DNA from: JANPPS01 sp964242575
GTDB taxonomy: Bacteria > Pseudomonadota > Alphaproteobacteria > Acetobacterales > Acetobacteraceae
Direction of reading: 5' to 3'
DNA length: 64,000 nucleotides
Assembly (NCBI GenBank): GCA_964242575.1
Contig: CAXTCN010000014.1
Coordinates: 1 to 64,000 of the forward strand
Shown here: one piece after another, positions 42,060 to 56,691 of the stretch
How positions within the stretch are numbered: the first letter of the stretch is position 1
Layout of the letters: each line of letters opens with the position of its first letter
Translations under genes and position numbers: made by a program
Notes under the pieces: generated by a model
What the model was told of the DNA's origin: nothing
The model's input: the letters and a program-made list of their open reading frames with translations, nothing else
The model's database searches: none

Positions 42060-43067
42060 TTGGACCTAACCCGCTTCCCCCGCGTCAAATTTTGCCAGGC
42101 GCCCACGCCGCTCGAATTGTTGCCGCGGCTGAGCGCGCACCTCGGCGGCCCGCGCATCTGGATGAAGCGGGACGACCTGACCGGCATGGGCCTCGGCGGC
42201 AACAAGGTCCGCAAGCTCGAGTTCCTGGTCGGCGAGGCCCTAGCGCAGGGGGCCGACCACCTGGTCACCCAGGGCGCCGTGCAGTCGAACCACGTGCGCC
42301 AAGCGGCTGCGGTGGCGGCGAAGCTCGGCCTGCGCTGCACCGCCGTGCTGGAGCACCGCATCGAGACCAACGACGCGACCTACCTCAATAACGGCAACGT
42401 GTTGCTGGACCGGCTGCTGGGCTGCGCCATCGAGTACCGGCCCGGCGGCACCGACATGCAGACGGCTCTTGAGGAGGTCGGCGCGAGGCTGCGGGCCGAA
42501 GGCGCCAAGCCATACCTGATCCCTGGTGGCGGGTCGAACACCGTGGGCGCGTTGGGCTACGTCGTGGTCGCGATGGAGCTGGTGGCGCAGGCCAACGACC
42601 TGGGGCTGCAGGTCGACCGGCTGGTGCACGCGACTGGCAGCGCCGGGACGCAGGCCGGGTTGGTGGCCGGGCTGCACGCCATGAACGTCTCCTGGCGCGT
42701 CCTGGGCATCGGCGTGCGGCAGCCGAAGGAGCGGCAGGAGGCGAACGTCCTGCGGCTGGCGCAGGCGACGGCGGCGCATCTAGGCGTGGACCGGCCGCTG
42801 CCGGCGTCGGCGGTCGAGGCGGATTGCGGCTACATCGGCGGCGGCTACGGCGTGCCGACGCCGGGCATGGTGGAGGCCATAGAGCTGCTGGCCCGCACGG
42901 AGGGCATCTTCCTTGACCCGGTGTACTCGGGAAAGGGAATGGCTGGGCTGATTGACCTCGTGCGCCGCGGCGTGTTCACGGCGGGTCAGGAGGTCGTGTT
43001 CCTGCACACCGGCGGCTCGTCCGGGCTGTTTGGCTACATGGACCAGTTGAGTGCGCGAGCCGCCTGA
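42060..43067 (+). CDS. PLP-dependent D-cysteine desulfhydrase/ACC deaminase family enzyme
   Basis: A 335-residue fold-type II PLP enzyme. IWMKRDDLTGMGLGGNKVRKLE includes the Schiff-base Lys (GGNKVRK), and QGAVQSNHVRQAAA, PGGGSNTVGALGY and HATGSAGTQAGL follow. The layout matches D-cysteine desulfhydrase or ACC deaminase. The TTG 42060 with AGGAG 9 nt upstream gives the standard N-terminus; GTG 42030 would add ten residues. Which of the two reactions it performs needs a test. It is divergent from msrP. Confidence 0.88.
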   Translation: MDLTRFPRVKFCQAPTPLELLPRLSAHLGGPRIWMKRDDLTGMGLGGNKVRKLEFLVGEALAQGADHLVTQGAVQSNHVRQAAAVAAKLGLRCTAVLEHRIETNDATYLNNGNVLLDRLLGCAIEYRPGGTDMQTALEEVGARLRAEGAKPYLIPGGGSNTVGALGYVVVAMELVAQANDLGLQVDRLVHATGSAGTQAGLVAGLHAMNVSWRVLGIGVRQPKERQEANVLRLAQATAAHLGVDRPLPASAVEADCGYIGGGYGVPTPGMVEAIELLARTEGIFLDPVYSGKGMAGLIDLVRRGVFTAGQEVVFLHTGGSSGLFGYMDQLSARAA

Positions 43068-43154
43068 CGAAGCGGGCCTGCCGTCATGAAACCATCCTCG
43101 TGGCGGCGTCGGCCCACGCCTAAATGCGCTCCAGGCAATCCTGGAAGGGTCCCA

Positions 43155-44570
43155 ATGGCTGCTGCCCCGCGCTGCCTCATGCTTGCCGCCGCGCTTCTCG
43201 CGCCATTCCCGGCTGCCACGGCGCCGACGCTGCTGGCGACGGGGACGCTGACCGGCTCGGCAGCGGGCGTCAACGCGGACCTGTCCGGGCTGCCTGGCAC
43301 GCTGGAGAACGGCGTGTCGGCCAACGTGCTGGGCGGCATCGGCTCCGGGATCGCCTGGGCCGGCAGCAACACCTTTGTGGCGGTGCCGGACCGCGGGCCG
43401 AACGCGGCGGCCTACAACCCGGCCATTAACGAAACCACCTCGTTCATCTCACGGATGCACACGCTCTCGATGGCGCTCACGCCGAGCACCGGACCGACGC
43501 CGTTCACGGTGACCCCAACGCTCACGGCGACGACGCTGCTATGGAGTCCTACGCCGCTCAGCTATGGCAGCGGGACCGGACTAGGCACCGAGGCCGGCGG
43601 TGGCGCGCTGCGGCCCGGCGCACCGGCCCATAACACCGCCAGCCGTTTCTATTTCACCGGGCGCTCGGACAACTTCGGGCCGGGCAACTCGGGCGACCCG
43701 ACCCATGGCCGCCTGGACCCAGAGGGCATCCGCGTGTCCCGCGATGGCCGCAGCGTGTTCGTGGCGGACGAGTACGGCCCCCACGTCTACCAGTTCGACC
43801 GCGCCACCGGCGAGCGCATCCGCAGCTTCGCGCTGCCGTCATCCGGGCCGGGTAACCTCGTGGCCTCCACCTTGTCTCCGGTCGGCGCCACGGAGGTCAG
43901 CGGCAACACGACTGGACGGCAGGCGAACCGGGGCATGGAGGGCTTGGCGATCACGCCCGACGGCCAAACGCTGGTGGGCCTTATGCAGTCGGCGCTGCGG
44001 CAGGACATCGCGGCTGAGCCGAACCTCGCGCGTCTCGTTGCCATCGACATCGCAACCGGCGTCACGCGGGAGTACGCCTATTTACTTACGACCGGCGGCG
44101 GGATCAGCGAGATCACCGCCATCAACGATCACGAGTTCCTGGTGGACGAGCGGGACGGGCGTGGCCTTGGCGACGGCAACGCTGCACGCATCAAGCACCT
44201 GTTCCGGATCGACATCGCGGCTGCGGCGGACATCACCGGCCTCGACGCCAGCGCCGCGGCGGCACGGGCGGTGTCCAAGAGCGCCAGCCCGGTCGTGGAC
44301 CTCGTGGCAATGCTGGGCGCGGCCGGCGTGCCCGCCACGCGGGTGCCGTCCAAGATTGAGGGGCTGGCATTCGGCGAGGACGTCACCGTCACGGTGAACG
44401 GCGTTGTGCAGACGCTGCATACGCTGTGGGTCGTCAATGACAACGACTTCGTGCCGGACATCGCAGGGCCAAACCTGTTTTATGTGCTGGGCCTGACGGA
44501 TGCGGATTTAGCGGCGATGTTCCAGGCGCAAGCGTTCGACACGCCGGCTCTGAAGCCAGAACGGCCATAA
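43155..44570 (+). CDS. Secreted phytase-like esterase/beta-propeller protein
   Basis: A 471-residue protein with signal peptide (MAAAPRCLMLAAALLA, cleavage near ATA). DPEGIRVSRDGRSVFVADEYGPHVYQFD and GMEGLAITPDGQTLVGLMQ are typical of the esterase-like activity of phytase family (PF13449). Beta-propeller-type strands recur through the protein. It is 87 bp after the desulfhydrase-like gene and may be in the same transcript. Precise substrate unknown. Confidence 0.85.
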   Translation: MAAAPRCLMLAAALLAPFPAATAPTLLATGTLTGSAAGVNADLSGLPGTLENGVSANVLGGIGSGIAWAGSNTFVAVPDRGPNAAAYNPAINETTSFISRMHTLSMALTPSTGPTPFTVTPTLTATTLLWSPTPLSYGSGTGLGTEAGGGALRPGAPAHNTASRFYFTGRSDNFGPGNSGDPTHGRLDPEGIRVSRDGRSVFVADEYGPHVYQFDRATGERIRSFALPSSGPGNLVASTLSPVGATEVSGNTTGRQANRGMEGLAITPDGQTLVGLMQSALRQDIAAEPNLARLVAIDIATGVTREYAYLLTTGGGISEITAINDHEFLVDERDGRGLGDGNAARIKHLFRIDIAAAADITGLDASAAAARAVSKSASPVVDLVAMLGAAGVPATRVPSKIEGLAFGEDVTVTVNGVVQTLHTLWVVNDNDFVPDIAGPNLFYVLGLTDADLAAMFQAQAFDTPALKPERP

Positions 44571-44580
44571 GGCGGTGATG

Positions 44581-44656
44581 TGGTGGGCCCGGTGGGACTC
44601 GAACCCACGACCACAAGATTAAAAGTCCCGTGCTCTACCAACTGAGCTACAGGCCC
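44581..44656 (-). tRNA. tRNA-Lys(UUU)
   Basis: The minus strand folds as a 76-nt cloverleaf: acceptor GGGCCTG with CGGGCCC, D-loop AGTTGGTAGA, anticodon loop CTTTTAA with anticodon TTT and T-arm TTCGAGT. CCA is encoded at 44583-44581. Confidence 0.97.
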
Positions 44657-44762
44657 GAACCGTTGTTCTAACGCGAAATGCATCTGGCGTGACAGAGGGC
44701 TTGCTCAAGCCCTCGCCCGGATCGATCCACGCCACGGACCAACCCGGCGAGCAGAGCGTGCG

Positions 44763-45320
44763 TTACTTAGCGTCAGCCGCCACGCGCATGCGCACGATCT
44801 TGTCCGGGTCGCGCACGCTGCCACTGCTGCCGCTGCCGCGTTTGATCTTGTCCACGAACTCCATGCCCTGCACCACCTGGCCCCAGATGGTATACTGGCC
44901 GTCAAGGCTGGGGGCCGGCGCGAACATAATGTAGAACTGGCTATTGGCGCTGTTTGGGTCGCTGGTGCGGGCCGCGCCCACCGTGCCGCGCAGGAACTTA
45001 GTGCTGTTGGTGAACTCGGCCGGCAGGTTGCCCATATCACTGCCGCCGCTGCCGGTGCCAGTCGGGTCGCCGCCCTGGGCCATGAAGCCTTCGATCACGC
45101 GGTGGAATACGATGCCGTCGTAGAAACCCTTGCGGGCCAGCGCCTTCACGCGCTCCACATGCTTGGGCGCCAGCTCGGGACGCAGCCGGATGACCACGCG
45201 GCCGTCCTTCAGGTCCATGTATAGGGTGTTCTCCGGATCGAGCGCCGGGGTTTGGGCAGAGGCGTCGTCAGACATCAAGGTTCCGATCGCAAAAGTTGCA
45301 AGCAAGGTTCGGCGCAGCAT
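44763..45320 (-). CDS. Periplasmic peptidyl-prolyl cis-trans isomerase (cyclophilin)
   Basis: A 185-residue cyclophilin with a signal peptide (MLRRTLLATFAIGTLM, cleavage near ASA). FHRVIEGFMAQGGDPTGTG carries the catalytic Arg, and NSQFYIMFAPAPSLDGQYTIWGQVV the rest of the site. It probably assists folding in the periplasm. 4 bp after coaD on the same strand, as in relatives with gyrA-coaD-ppi. Confidence 0.94.
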   Translation of the reverse strand: MLRRTLLATFAIGTLMSDDASAQTPALDPENTLYMDLKDGRVVIRLRPELAPKHVERVKALARKGFYDGIVFHRVIEGFMAQGGDPTGTGSGGSDMGNLPAEFTNSTKFLRGTVGAARTSDPNSANSQFYIMFAPAPSLDGQYTIWGQVVQGMEFVDKIKRGSGSSGSVRDPDKIVRMRVAADAK

Positions 45321-45324
45321 GGCG

Positions 45325-45832
45325 TTACTCCGGTTGTGGGCGGACCCGGGCCAACGTGCGCTCCAGCGTGAGCGCCGGAACGAAGCTGGACACGTCCCCG
45401 CCCAGGCGGGCGATTTCCTTTACGAAGCGAGACGAGATAAACTGGTGCCGCTCGCTCGCCATCAGGAACACCGTCTCGACCTCGTGGTCCAAGCGGTAGT
45501 TCATGCCCGCCATCTGGAACTCGTAGTCGAAATCCGACACCGCTCGTAGCCCCCGCACGATCACGCCCGCGTTGACCTCGTGCGCGAAGCCGATCAGCAA
45601 CCCGCTGAACGGGCGGACCTCGATCTCAGTTCCGGTGCGGGCGGCGATGGCGTCGGTCTCGTTGCGCACCAGCTCGACCCGTTCCTCCAAGGGGAACAGC
45701 GGCGACTTGCCCACGTTCTCTGCCACGCCCACCACCAAACGGTGCACTACCCTGGCAGCGCGGGCGATGATGTCAACGTGGCCATTGGTGATCGGGTCGA
45801 ACGTGCCGGGATAGATGCCGACGTGGCAGACG

Positions 45833-45843
<11 letters not shown>
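45325..45843 (-). CDS. coaD: Phosphopantetheine adenylyltransferase
   Basis: A 172-residue nucleotidyltransferase of CoA synthesis. GIYPGTFDPITNGHVDII is the T/HxGH motif, and RGLRAVSDFDYEFQMAGMN is also diagnostic. The start at 45843 overlaps the end of gyrA by 11 bp; a longer frame to 45903 overlaps gyrA further and lacks similarity. Confidence 0.96.
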
Positions 45844-48589
<2,746 letters not shown>

Positions 48590-48639
48590 TATGTTGGGTC
48601 CAGTGGGGGCTGAGGCTGTCTATAGGCAGGTAAGGAGGC

Positions 48640-49131
48640 TTAGAACGGGATCTCGTCGTCGAGGTCGCCGCCGCGGTTCGGCTCCCAAGACGGCGAGCCA
48701 CCGGACGGACGGGCCGGCTGTTTGGCGGGTGCGCTGCTGCGAGGCTCGTAGCCGCCACTGGCACCGCCCTCATCGCCGCGGCCGCCCAGGAAGGTCAGCA
48801 CGCCGCCGAACCGGGGCACGACGACCTCCGTGGTGTACTTGTCCTGGCCCGACGCCTGGTCCTGCCACTTGCGCGTCTCGATCCGGCCCTCAATGTAAAC
48901 GCTGGCGCCTTTCTTCAGGTACTTCTCGGCGTTCTCGGCCAGCTTCTCGTCCTTGATGACAACGTTGTGCCACTCGGTCTTTTCTTTGCGCTCGCCGGAC
49001 GTGCGGTCGTTCCAAGTCTCGCTGGTGGCCAGGGTCATGTTGACCACCTTGCCGCCATTCTGGAAGCTGCGGACCTCGGGGTCCTTGCCTAACCGGCCGA
49101 CCAAGATCACCTTGTTGACAGTACCTGCCAT
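48640..49131 (-). CDS. ssb: Single-stranded DNA-binding protein
   Basis: A 163-residue protein with an OB fold (MAGTVNKVILVGRLGKDPEVR, FQNGGKVVNMTLATSETW) and a flexible, Gly/Ser/Pro-rich linker ending in the conserved acidic tip DLDDEIPF that binds repair partners. It is divergent from uvrA across a 130-bp region with an SOS box, as in many Gram-negatives. Confidence 0.97.
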   Translation of the reverse strand: MAGTVNKVILVGRLGKDPEVRSFQNGGKVVNMTLATSETWNDRTSGERKEKTEWHNVVIKDEKLAENAEKYLKKGASVYIEGRIETRKWQDQASGQDKYTTEVVVPRFGGVLTFLGGRGDEGGASGGYEPRSSAPAKQPARPSGGSPSWEPNRGGDLDDEIPF

Positions 49132-49232
49132 AGACCCACTCCCAACCCATCCTCGCGTTGCACCATAGCGGCTAAAGCCCCGCCGGACTAGCCGCGGGGT
49201 TCCATCACGCTCCTGTCAGTGGCATATGGGGT

Positions 49233-49247
49233 GAACGATACCAGAAC
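49233..49247. promoter_or_regulatory. LexA (SOS) box between ssb and uvrA
   Basis: GAAC-N7-GAAC (49233-49236 and 49244-49247), the reverse of the alphaproteobacterial LexA site GTTC-N7-GTTC. It lies 15 bp before the uvrA ATG and about 100 bp before ssb. The match is perfect, and uvrA is a classical SOS gene. Confidence 0.82.
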
Positions 49248-49261
49248 ACCAGGGTCCCAGC

Positions 49262-52120
<2,859 letters not shown>

Positions 52121-52127
52121 CGACCCC

Positions 52128-53237
52128 GTGCTGCAGGTCCGGTCCGGCCACATCGTTGCGCTGCGGCTGTTCGATGTGGCTTACGCCATCGACCTGCGCC
52201 GGGTTGAGGAGGTGTGGGCACGCTATGCCGGGACCGCCAGCAGCCGCAGCCGGCTATCGGCCACGCCAGCCAAGGCGGTGGCGTTCGGCGTGCCGCCGGT
52301 GGCGTTCAACTTCGACCCGATCCCGTTGCAGCTCGGCACCCGGTCTGTCACGGCCGCGGTCACGGTGCGGGTGTACGACTTCGGCGTGGTGGCGCTGTCG
52401 CTGCGCATCGCGGCGGTGGACATGAGTTGGGAGGAGTACACCGCCCTGCTGAACGCCACCGACGCGCATGTCGGCGCCGACGGCGACGGCCGGCTGTGGG
52501 ACGGCCTGCTGGCCCGGGTACGCACCCTGCTGGCCGAGGCGCTGGTGCGGCCCACCGGCTCGGCGATTGAGGAGGACTACCTGATCGGCACCGTGCACGA
52601 GTTCAGCGAGAAGCTGACGGCGGCGGCGTTGATTGAGCGGGTGGACCTGGTGCCGCTGCTGTCCGGCGAGCAGCGCGCGTTGTCCGAAGGCGCCCGCCGG
52701 GACCTGCTGCGGCAGAGCTTCTCCTACTACACCGACGACCTGGTGGTGCTGACGTGGGACCGGGCGTTCATCTACGAGCCGCGCGGCGACGCGGACGTGG
52801 CCGACGTGCTGGAGGTGGCGAATGCGCAGTTGCTGGAAATGCGCTATTACGACGAACTGCTGGATGACGAGCTGCCGCGCATGTATGGCCTGGTGCAGAC
52901 CACGCGGCGCACGCTCAACGTCCTGCTGCCCCGGCGCTTCGCCGACTTGGCCCGGCGGCTGTACACCCTGGTCGCCGAAGTGACGGAGCTGACGGAGAAG
53001 GTGGACAACGCGCTGCAAGTGACCGAGGACGTCTATTTGGCGCGTATCTACGCCTCTGCGCTGGACCTATTGCGCGTGCCAACCGCCAGCGCGGCGGTGA
53101 ACCGTAAGTTATCGATCATCCGCGACACCTATACGGCATTGTATGATGAGGCGAGCAGCAGCCGGGCCGGGTTGATGGAGTTCCTGATCCTGGTGCTGAT
53201 CGCGGTCGAGATTATTTTAGCGCTGGTGCGGCACTAG
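52128..53237 (+). CDS. RMD1/DUF155 family membrane protein
   Basis: A 369-residue protein with the DUF155 domain (about residues 50-330). Typical parts are FNFDPIPLQLG-type openings, DYLIGTVHEFSEKL, an internal coiled region (RLYTLVAEVTELTEKVDNALQ) and a C-terminal TM helix (LMEFLILVLIAVEIILAL). Yeast Rmd1/Rmd8 and human RMND1 share this family, in which RMND1 supports mitochondrial translation; the bacterial role is not known. The GTG start is 7 bp after the uvrA stop, so it may share the SOS-controlled transcript. Confidence 0.85.
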   Translation: MLQVRSGHIVALRLFDVAYAIDLRRVEEVWARYAGTASSRSRLSATPAKAVAFGVPPVAFNFDPIPLQLGTRSVTAAVTVRVYDFGVVALSLRIAAVDMSWEEYTALLNATDAHVGADGDGRLWDGLLARVRTLLAEALVRPTGSAIEEDYLIGTVHEFSEKLTAAALIERVDLVPLLSGEQRALSEGARRDLLRQSFSYYTDDLVVLTWDRAFIYEPRGDADVADVLEVANAQLLEMRYYDELLDDELPRMYGLVQTTRRTLNVLLPRRFADLARRLYTLVAEVTELTEKVDNALQVTEDVYLARIYASALDLLRVPTASAAVNRKLSIIRDTYTALYDEASSSRAGLMEFLILVLIAVEIILALVRH

Positions 53238-53266
53238 CTATGACGCCGCGGAGGGAACGATCGAGC

Positions 53267-53572
53267 ATGAAGCGGCACCTAACGTTCCATTGCCTGCTGG
53301 CCCTGGCCCCGCTGCTGGCGGGCTGCGGAATTGAGTCGCGGCCCGACCTTTTGGCGCGCGTTATGCAGGATTGCGAGGGCGGCAACGTGGATGCGTGCAG
53401 CATCTTGCGCGGCATGCCGTCGGCTACTGCGGTCCAACCAGCATCCCGTCCGCCCCGGCGCATGCGGTCCCAGGTGCAGCAGAACCTGGATGCCCTGTTG
53501 ATGGGTGTCGAGCGGGCGCGCAACACGCCGCGGCTGCCGCCTGGAGCCGTGCCGGAGAACGGGCCGATCTAA
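53267..53572 (+). CDS. Small putative lipoprotein
   Basis: A 101-residue protein with a signal peptide and lipobox LLAGC (MKRHLTFHCLLALAPLLAGC). The mature part is short, with DCEGGNVDACSIL (two Cys) and a Pro/Arg-rich tail. No family was recognised. The ATG 53267 is preferred to 53240 because the signal peptide begins there and GGAGG is upstream, although distant. 29 bp after the DUF155 gene. Confidence 0.7.
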   Translation: MKRHLTFHCLLALAPLLAGCGIESRPDLLARVMQDCEGGNVDACSILRGMPSATAVQPASRPPRRMRSQVQQNLDALLMGVERARNTPRLPPGAVPENGPI

Positions 53573-53587
53573 AGCTTCGGCGTTGCG

Positions 53588-53989
53588 CTACGACAATAGC
53601 TGCTTGGCCGCGATGCAGATGTCATCTAAAGTATATGGCTTGGCGATGACCACATCGAGCGGCGACGGCGCGTCGGCGTCCTGGTCTGGCCGTCCCGTCA
53701 TGAAAATCACCGGCAGATTTGGGATGCGCTGCCTGATTTCGGTCGCCAGCGCGCGGCCATTCAACGATCCCGGTAGTTGGATGTCGGTCAGCAGCAGGCG
53801 GATGGCGCCGCCGTTTTCCAGCATCGGCAACGCTGCGTCCCCGCTTTCGGCCTCAAGGACGGTATAACCCTCGTCGCCCAGCGCTTCCACGAGCGTCAGG
53901 CGAATCAGGAACTCGTCCTCGACAACAAGAATGCGGGGCCGCGTTTCTGTATCGCCTGACATTCCATGTAAGTCGGCTTGGGTTCCCAT
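53588..53989 (-). CDS. Single-domain response regulator (CheY-like receiver)
   Basis: A 133-residue receiver with no output domain. The phosphate acceptor is in LLLTDIQLPG; the acidic pair is VVEDEF, the Thr is VIFMTG and the Lys VIAKPY. No histidine kinase is adjacent. Start may be at MSGDTETRP (53962). Such proteins act as phosphotransfer partners or protein-binding switches. Convergent with the lipoprotein gene. Confidence 0.9.
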   Translation of the reverse strand: MGTQADLHGMSGDTETRPRILVVEDEFLIRLTLVEALGDEGYTVLEAESGDAALPMLENGGAIRLLLTDIQLPGSLNGRALATEIRQRIPNLPVIFMTGRPDQDADAPSPLDVVIAKPYTLDDICIAAKQLLS

Positions 53990-54136
53990 CCGGCAAGCCG
54001 CATCCGATCCTATAAACGAAATGTGATTGCCGCTCCGCGCATCGTTAAGGGCGCGATAGGTGTGGGACGCGGGGCATTTGACCGTGCTAGTTAGCGCGGC
54101 GCGTCAATACCGGGTTTTAGATCGGGATATCCCTCA

Positions 54137-55114
54137 ATGCGGTTCGTGTTGGCCCTCCTGTCGCTTGTGCTCGCGGCGTCGCCCGCTGAGGCTGCCGGCG
54201 CCGCGCCCGGCGGCGTCGTCCCCGCAGGCATCGCCCCCGCCGGCATCGCAATCGTCATAAACTCCGGCGACGCGACGCTCACGATGCTCGACATGGCCAA
54301 CGGCGCCGAGCTTCGCCGCGTGCCCGTGCTGCGGGAGCCGCATCACCTGGCGCTGAGCCCGGACGGACGGGACCTGCTGGTGGGGGACGCGGGCGGCAAC
54401 GAGATGCTGTTCCTCGACCCGCGCACCGGCGACATCCGGCGCAGGGTGCCGATGGCGGACCCGTATCACCTGGGCTTCAGCCCGGACTCCAAGCGGCTGG
54501 TGGTCACTGGCCTGGCCCGCAACCAGGTGGACGTTTACGAAACCGCCGGCATGACGCTGGTGAAGCGCTTCCCAGCCCGCAAAATGCCGAGCCACCTGGC
54601 GTTCTCGCCCGACAGCAGCATGGTTTATGTCACTCTGCAGGGCACCAACCAGTTGGCGGCGTTCGACATGCGGCAACTGGCGCCGGTGTGGGTCAGCGAG
54701 GTCGGCCCAACGCCGGCCGGGGTGATCTGGCATGACGGCAAGCTGCTGGTGGCCAACATGGGCAGCGACCACGTCGCCGTGGTGGACCCGGTTGACGGCC
54801 ATGTGGAGCGCCGGGTGCAGACCGGCCGCGGCGCCCACGTGTTGTTCCCCTCGCCGGATGGCCGGACAATCTGGGTCAACAACCGGGTGGACGGCACCAC
54901 CGTCGCGCTGGACGCTGGGTCCCTCGCGCCGCTCCGCACCTACCGCGTGCCCGGCGGTCCCGACTGCATCGACTTCGCGCCGGACGGCAAGCTGTGGATC
55001 ACCCAGCGCTTCATCCAGAAGGTCGGCGTGCTTGACCCGGCGACCGGGGCGCTCACGTCCTACCCAGTGGGGCGTTCCCCGCACGGCCTTTTCCTTACGG
55101 CGAACGTGCGCTGA
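54137..55114 (+). CDS. Secreted YVTN/YncE-like beta-propeller protein
   Basis: A 325-residue protein with a signal peptide (MRFVLALLSLVLAASPAEA). It is built of repeats of about 40 residues, such as HHLALSPDGRDLLVGDAGG, YHLGFSPDSKRLVVTGLAR and SHLAFSPDSSMVYVTLQG, the blade signature of YncE/YVTN seven-bladed propellers. Probably a periplasmic binding scaffold. It overlaps the sterol desaturase-like gene by one base (TGATG), so the two are coupled. Confidence 0.85.
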   Translation: MRFVLALLSLVLAASPAEAAGAAPGGVVPAGIAPAGIAIVINSGDATLTMLDMANGAELRRVPVLREPHHLALSPDGRDLLVGDAGGNEMLFLDPRTGDIRRRVPMADPYHLGFSPDSKRLVVTGLARNQVDVYETAGMTLVKRFPARKMPSHLAFSPDSSMVYVTLQGTNQLAAFDMRQLAPVWVSEVGPTPAGVIWHDGKLLVANMGSDHVAVVDPVDGHVERRVQTGRGAHVLFPSPDGRTIWVNNRVDGTTVALDAGSLAPLRTYRVPGGPDCIDFAPDGKLWITQRFIQKVGVLDPATGALTSYPVGRSPHGLFLTANVR

Positions 55115-56076
55115 TGCCGGACCCGTTCAGCCTGGTGGCCGGGTGGCTGCAGGAGCACGCGCTATTGCCGGCGCTGTATGCGGCCGGGTTGATGCAGTGG
55201 GAGGAAGTCTCGTTCGGCTGGGCGCTGCTCGCCTGCTACGGGCTGGCGCAGGTGGCCGTGACGTTCGCGGTGTGCCTGCCGTTGGAGCGCTGGCGCCCGG
55301 TGGAGCAGTGGCCGGACCAGAAGGCGGTCTGGGTCGATATGCTTTACACCGTGATCTCCCGGGTCGGCGTGCTGCCGCTGGTGACGTTCGTGCTGTTCTA
55401 CCAAATGCAAGTGGGCCTGAACGGCTGGCTTTCGGATCATGGCTACGTCGCGCCCACCTTGGAGCGGCTGATCCCGCCCTTGCTCGGGCACCACGTGCTG
55501 ACGTTCTTCTGCTACGCCATAATCCTGGATTTCACCGAGTATTGGCGGCACCGACTGTCGCACCGGTTCGGCTGGTGGTGGGCGCTGCACTCGCTGCACC
55601 ACGCGCAGCGGCAGATGACGTTCTGGTCGGATGACCGCAACCATGTGCTGGACGACCTGATCGGCTTCGTGTGGTTCATGGCAATTGGCCTGTTGATCGG
55701 CATTCCGCCGCTGCAGTTCCCCTTGCTCGTGCTGCTGCTGCGCCTGTTGGAATCACTGTCGCACGCCAACGCGCGGCTGTCGTTCGGCTGGCTGGGCGAG
55801 CGGCTGTTGATCTCGCCGCGGTTCCATCGGTCGCATCACGGCGTGCTGGCGGCCGGGCAGCAAAGCGCTAACTACGGCGCGATTTTGCCGTGGTGGGACA
55901 TGCTGTTCGGCACCGCGGATTTCGACCGTGCCTACGTGCGGACCGGCGACCCTTCGGCCGACGAGAAGCTGGCGACCGGCAGTTACTTCGAGCAGCAATG
56001 GGCCGGGCTGCGCCGCATGGCCCGGATGGCGGGATGGGTGCGCTCCCCACCCGCGCCGGCCGGGAAGGGCAGGTAG
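55114..56076 (+). CDS. Sterol desaturase/fatty acid hydroxylase family protein
   Basis: A 320-residue membrane protein with about four to five helices. The eight-histidine di-iron motifs are HRLSH, HSLHH and HRSHHG (about residues 148-155, 164-168 and 239-244). It presumably hydroxylates or desaturates a lipid using O2; hopanoid or fatty acyl substrates are possible. Its ATG shares a base with the preceding stop. The C-terminal tail ends convergent to ppa, 2 bp apart. Confidence 0.9.
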   Translation: MPDPFSLVAGWLQEHALLPALYAAGLMQWEEVSFGWALLACYGLAQVAVTFAVCLPLERWRPVEQWPDQKAVWVDMLYTVISRVGVLPLVTFVLFYQMQVGLNGWLSDHGYVAPTLERLIPPLLGHHVLTFFCYAIILDFTEYWRHRLSHRFGWWWALHSLHHAQRQMTFWSDDRNHVLDDLIGFVWFMAIGLLIGIPPLQFPLLVLLLRLLESLSHANARLSFGWLGERLLISPRFHRSHHGVLAAGQQSANYGAILPWWDMLFGTADFDRAYVRTGDPSADEKLATGSYFEQQWAGLRRMARMAGWVRSPPAPAGKGR

Positions 56077-56078
56077 CC

Positions 56079-56600
56079 TTAGCCCGCCGCCTTGATGGCC
56101 GTCCGGATCACGTCTTCCGCCGCCGCCTTGTCCGCCCAGCCCGTCACCTTGACCCACTTGCCCGGCTCCAGGTCCTTGTAGCGGGTGAAAAAGTGTTCGA
56201 TGCCTGCTCGCAGGATTTCCGGCAGGTCCTCGACGCGGTGCACGTCCTTGTACAGCGTGTGAATTTTGTCGTGCGGGACGCAGATAATCTTTTCGTCCTG
56301 GCCGCTTTCGTCCTCCATGCGCAACATGCCGATGGGGCGGCACCGGATGACGGCGCCGGGCACGATGGGGGCTGGCGCCAACACGAGGGCGTCAGCCGGG
56401 TCGCCGTCATCGGCCAGGGTGCCAGGGATGAAGCCGTATGCCGCGGGGTAGGCCATCGGCGTGAACAGGAAGCGGTCCACGAACACGGCACCGCTCTCCT
56501 TGTCCACTTCGTACTTGACCTGGCTGCCCTGCGGGATCTCGATCACGACGTTGATGTCGGACGGCGCGTCGCGGCCGGTTGGTATCTTGGAAACGTCCAT
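56079..56600 (-). CDS. ppa: Inorganic pyrophosphatase
   Basis: A 173-residue family I pyrophosphatase. INVVIEIPQGSQVKYEVDK and the metal-binding DDGDPADALVL (Asp triad) are diagnostic; VPHDKIHTLYKDVHRVEDLP also fits. ATG 56600 with AAAGGA upstream is chosen; the frame is open to 56678 but the extra part is not homologous. Confidence 0.97.
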   Translation of the reverse strand: MDVSKIPTGRDAPSDINVVIEIPQGSQVKYEVDKESGAVFVDRFLFTPMAYPAAYGFIPGTLADDGDPADALVLAPAPIVPGAVIRCRPIGMLRMEDESGQDEKIICVPHDKIHTLYKDVHRVEDLPEILRAGIEHFFTRYKDLEPGKWVKVTGWADKAAAEDVIRTAIKAAG

Positions 56601-56691
56601 GGCTATTCCTTTGAACCTTGCTGCGCCGGACCATAACCACCGCCGCCGGACTTGCCAACGCGCGTCCGAAACGGGCATTGAGAGGCCGCGC

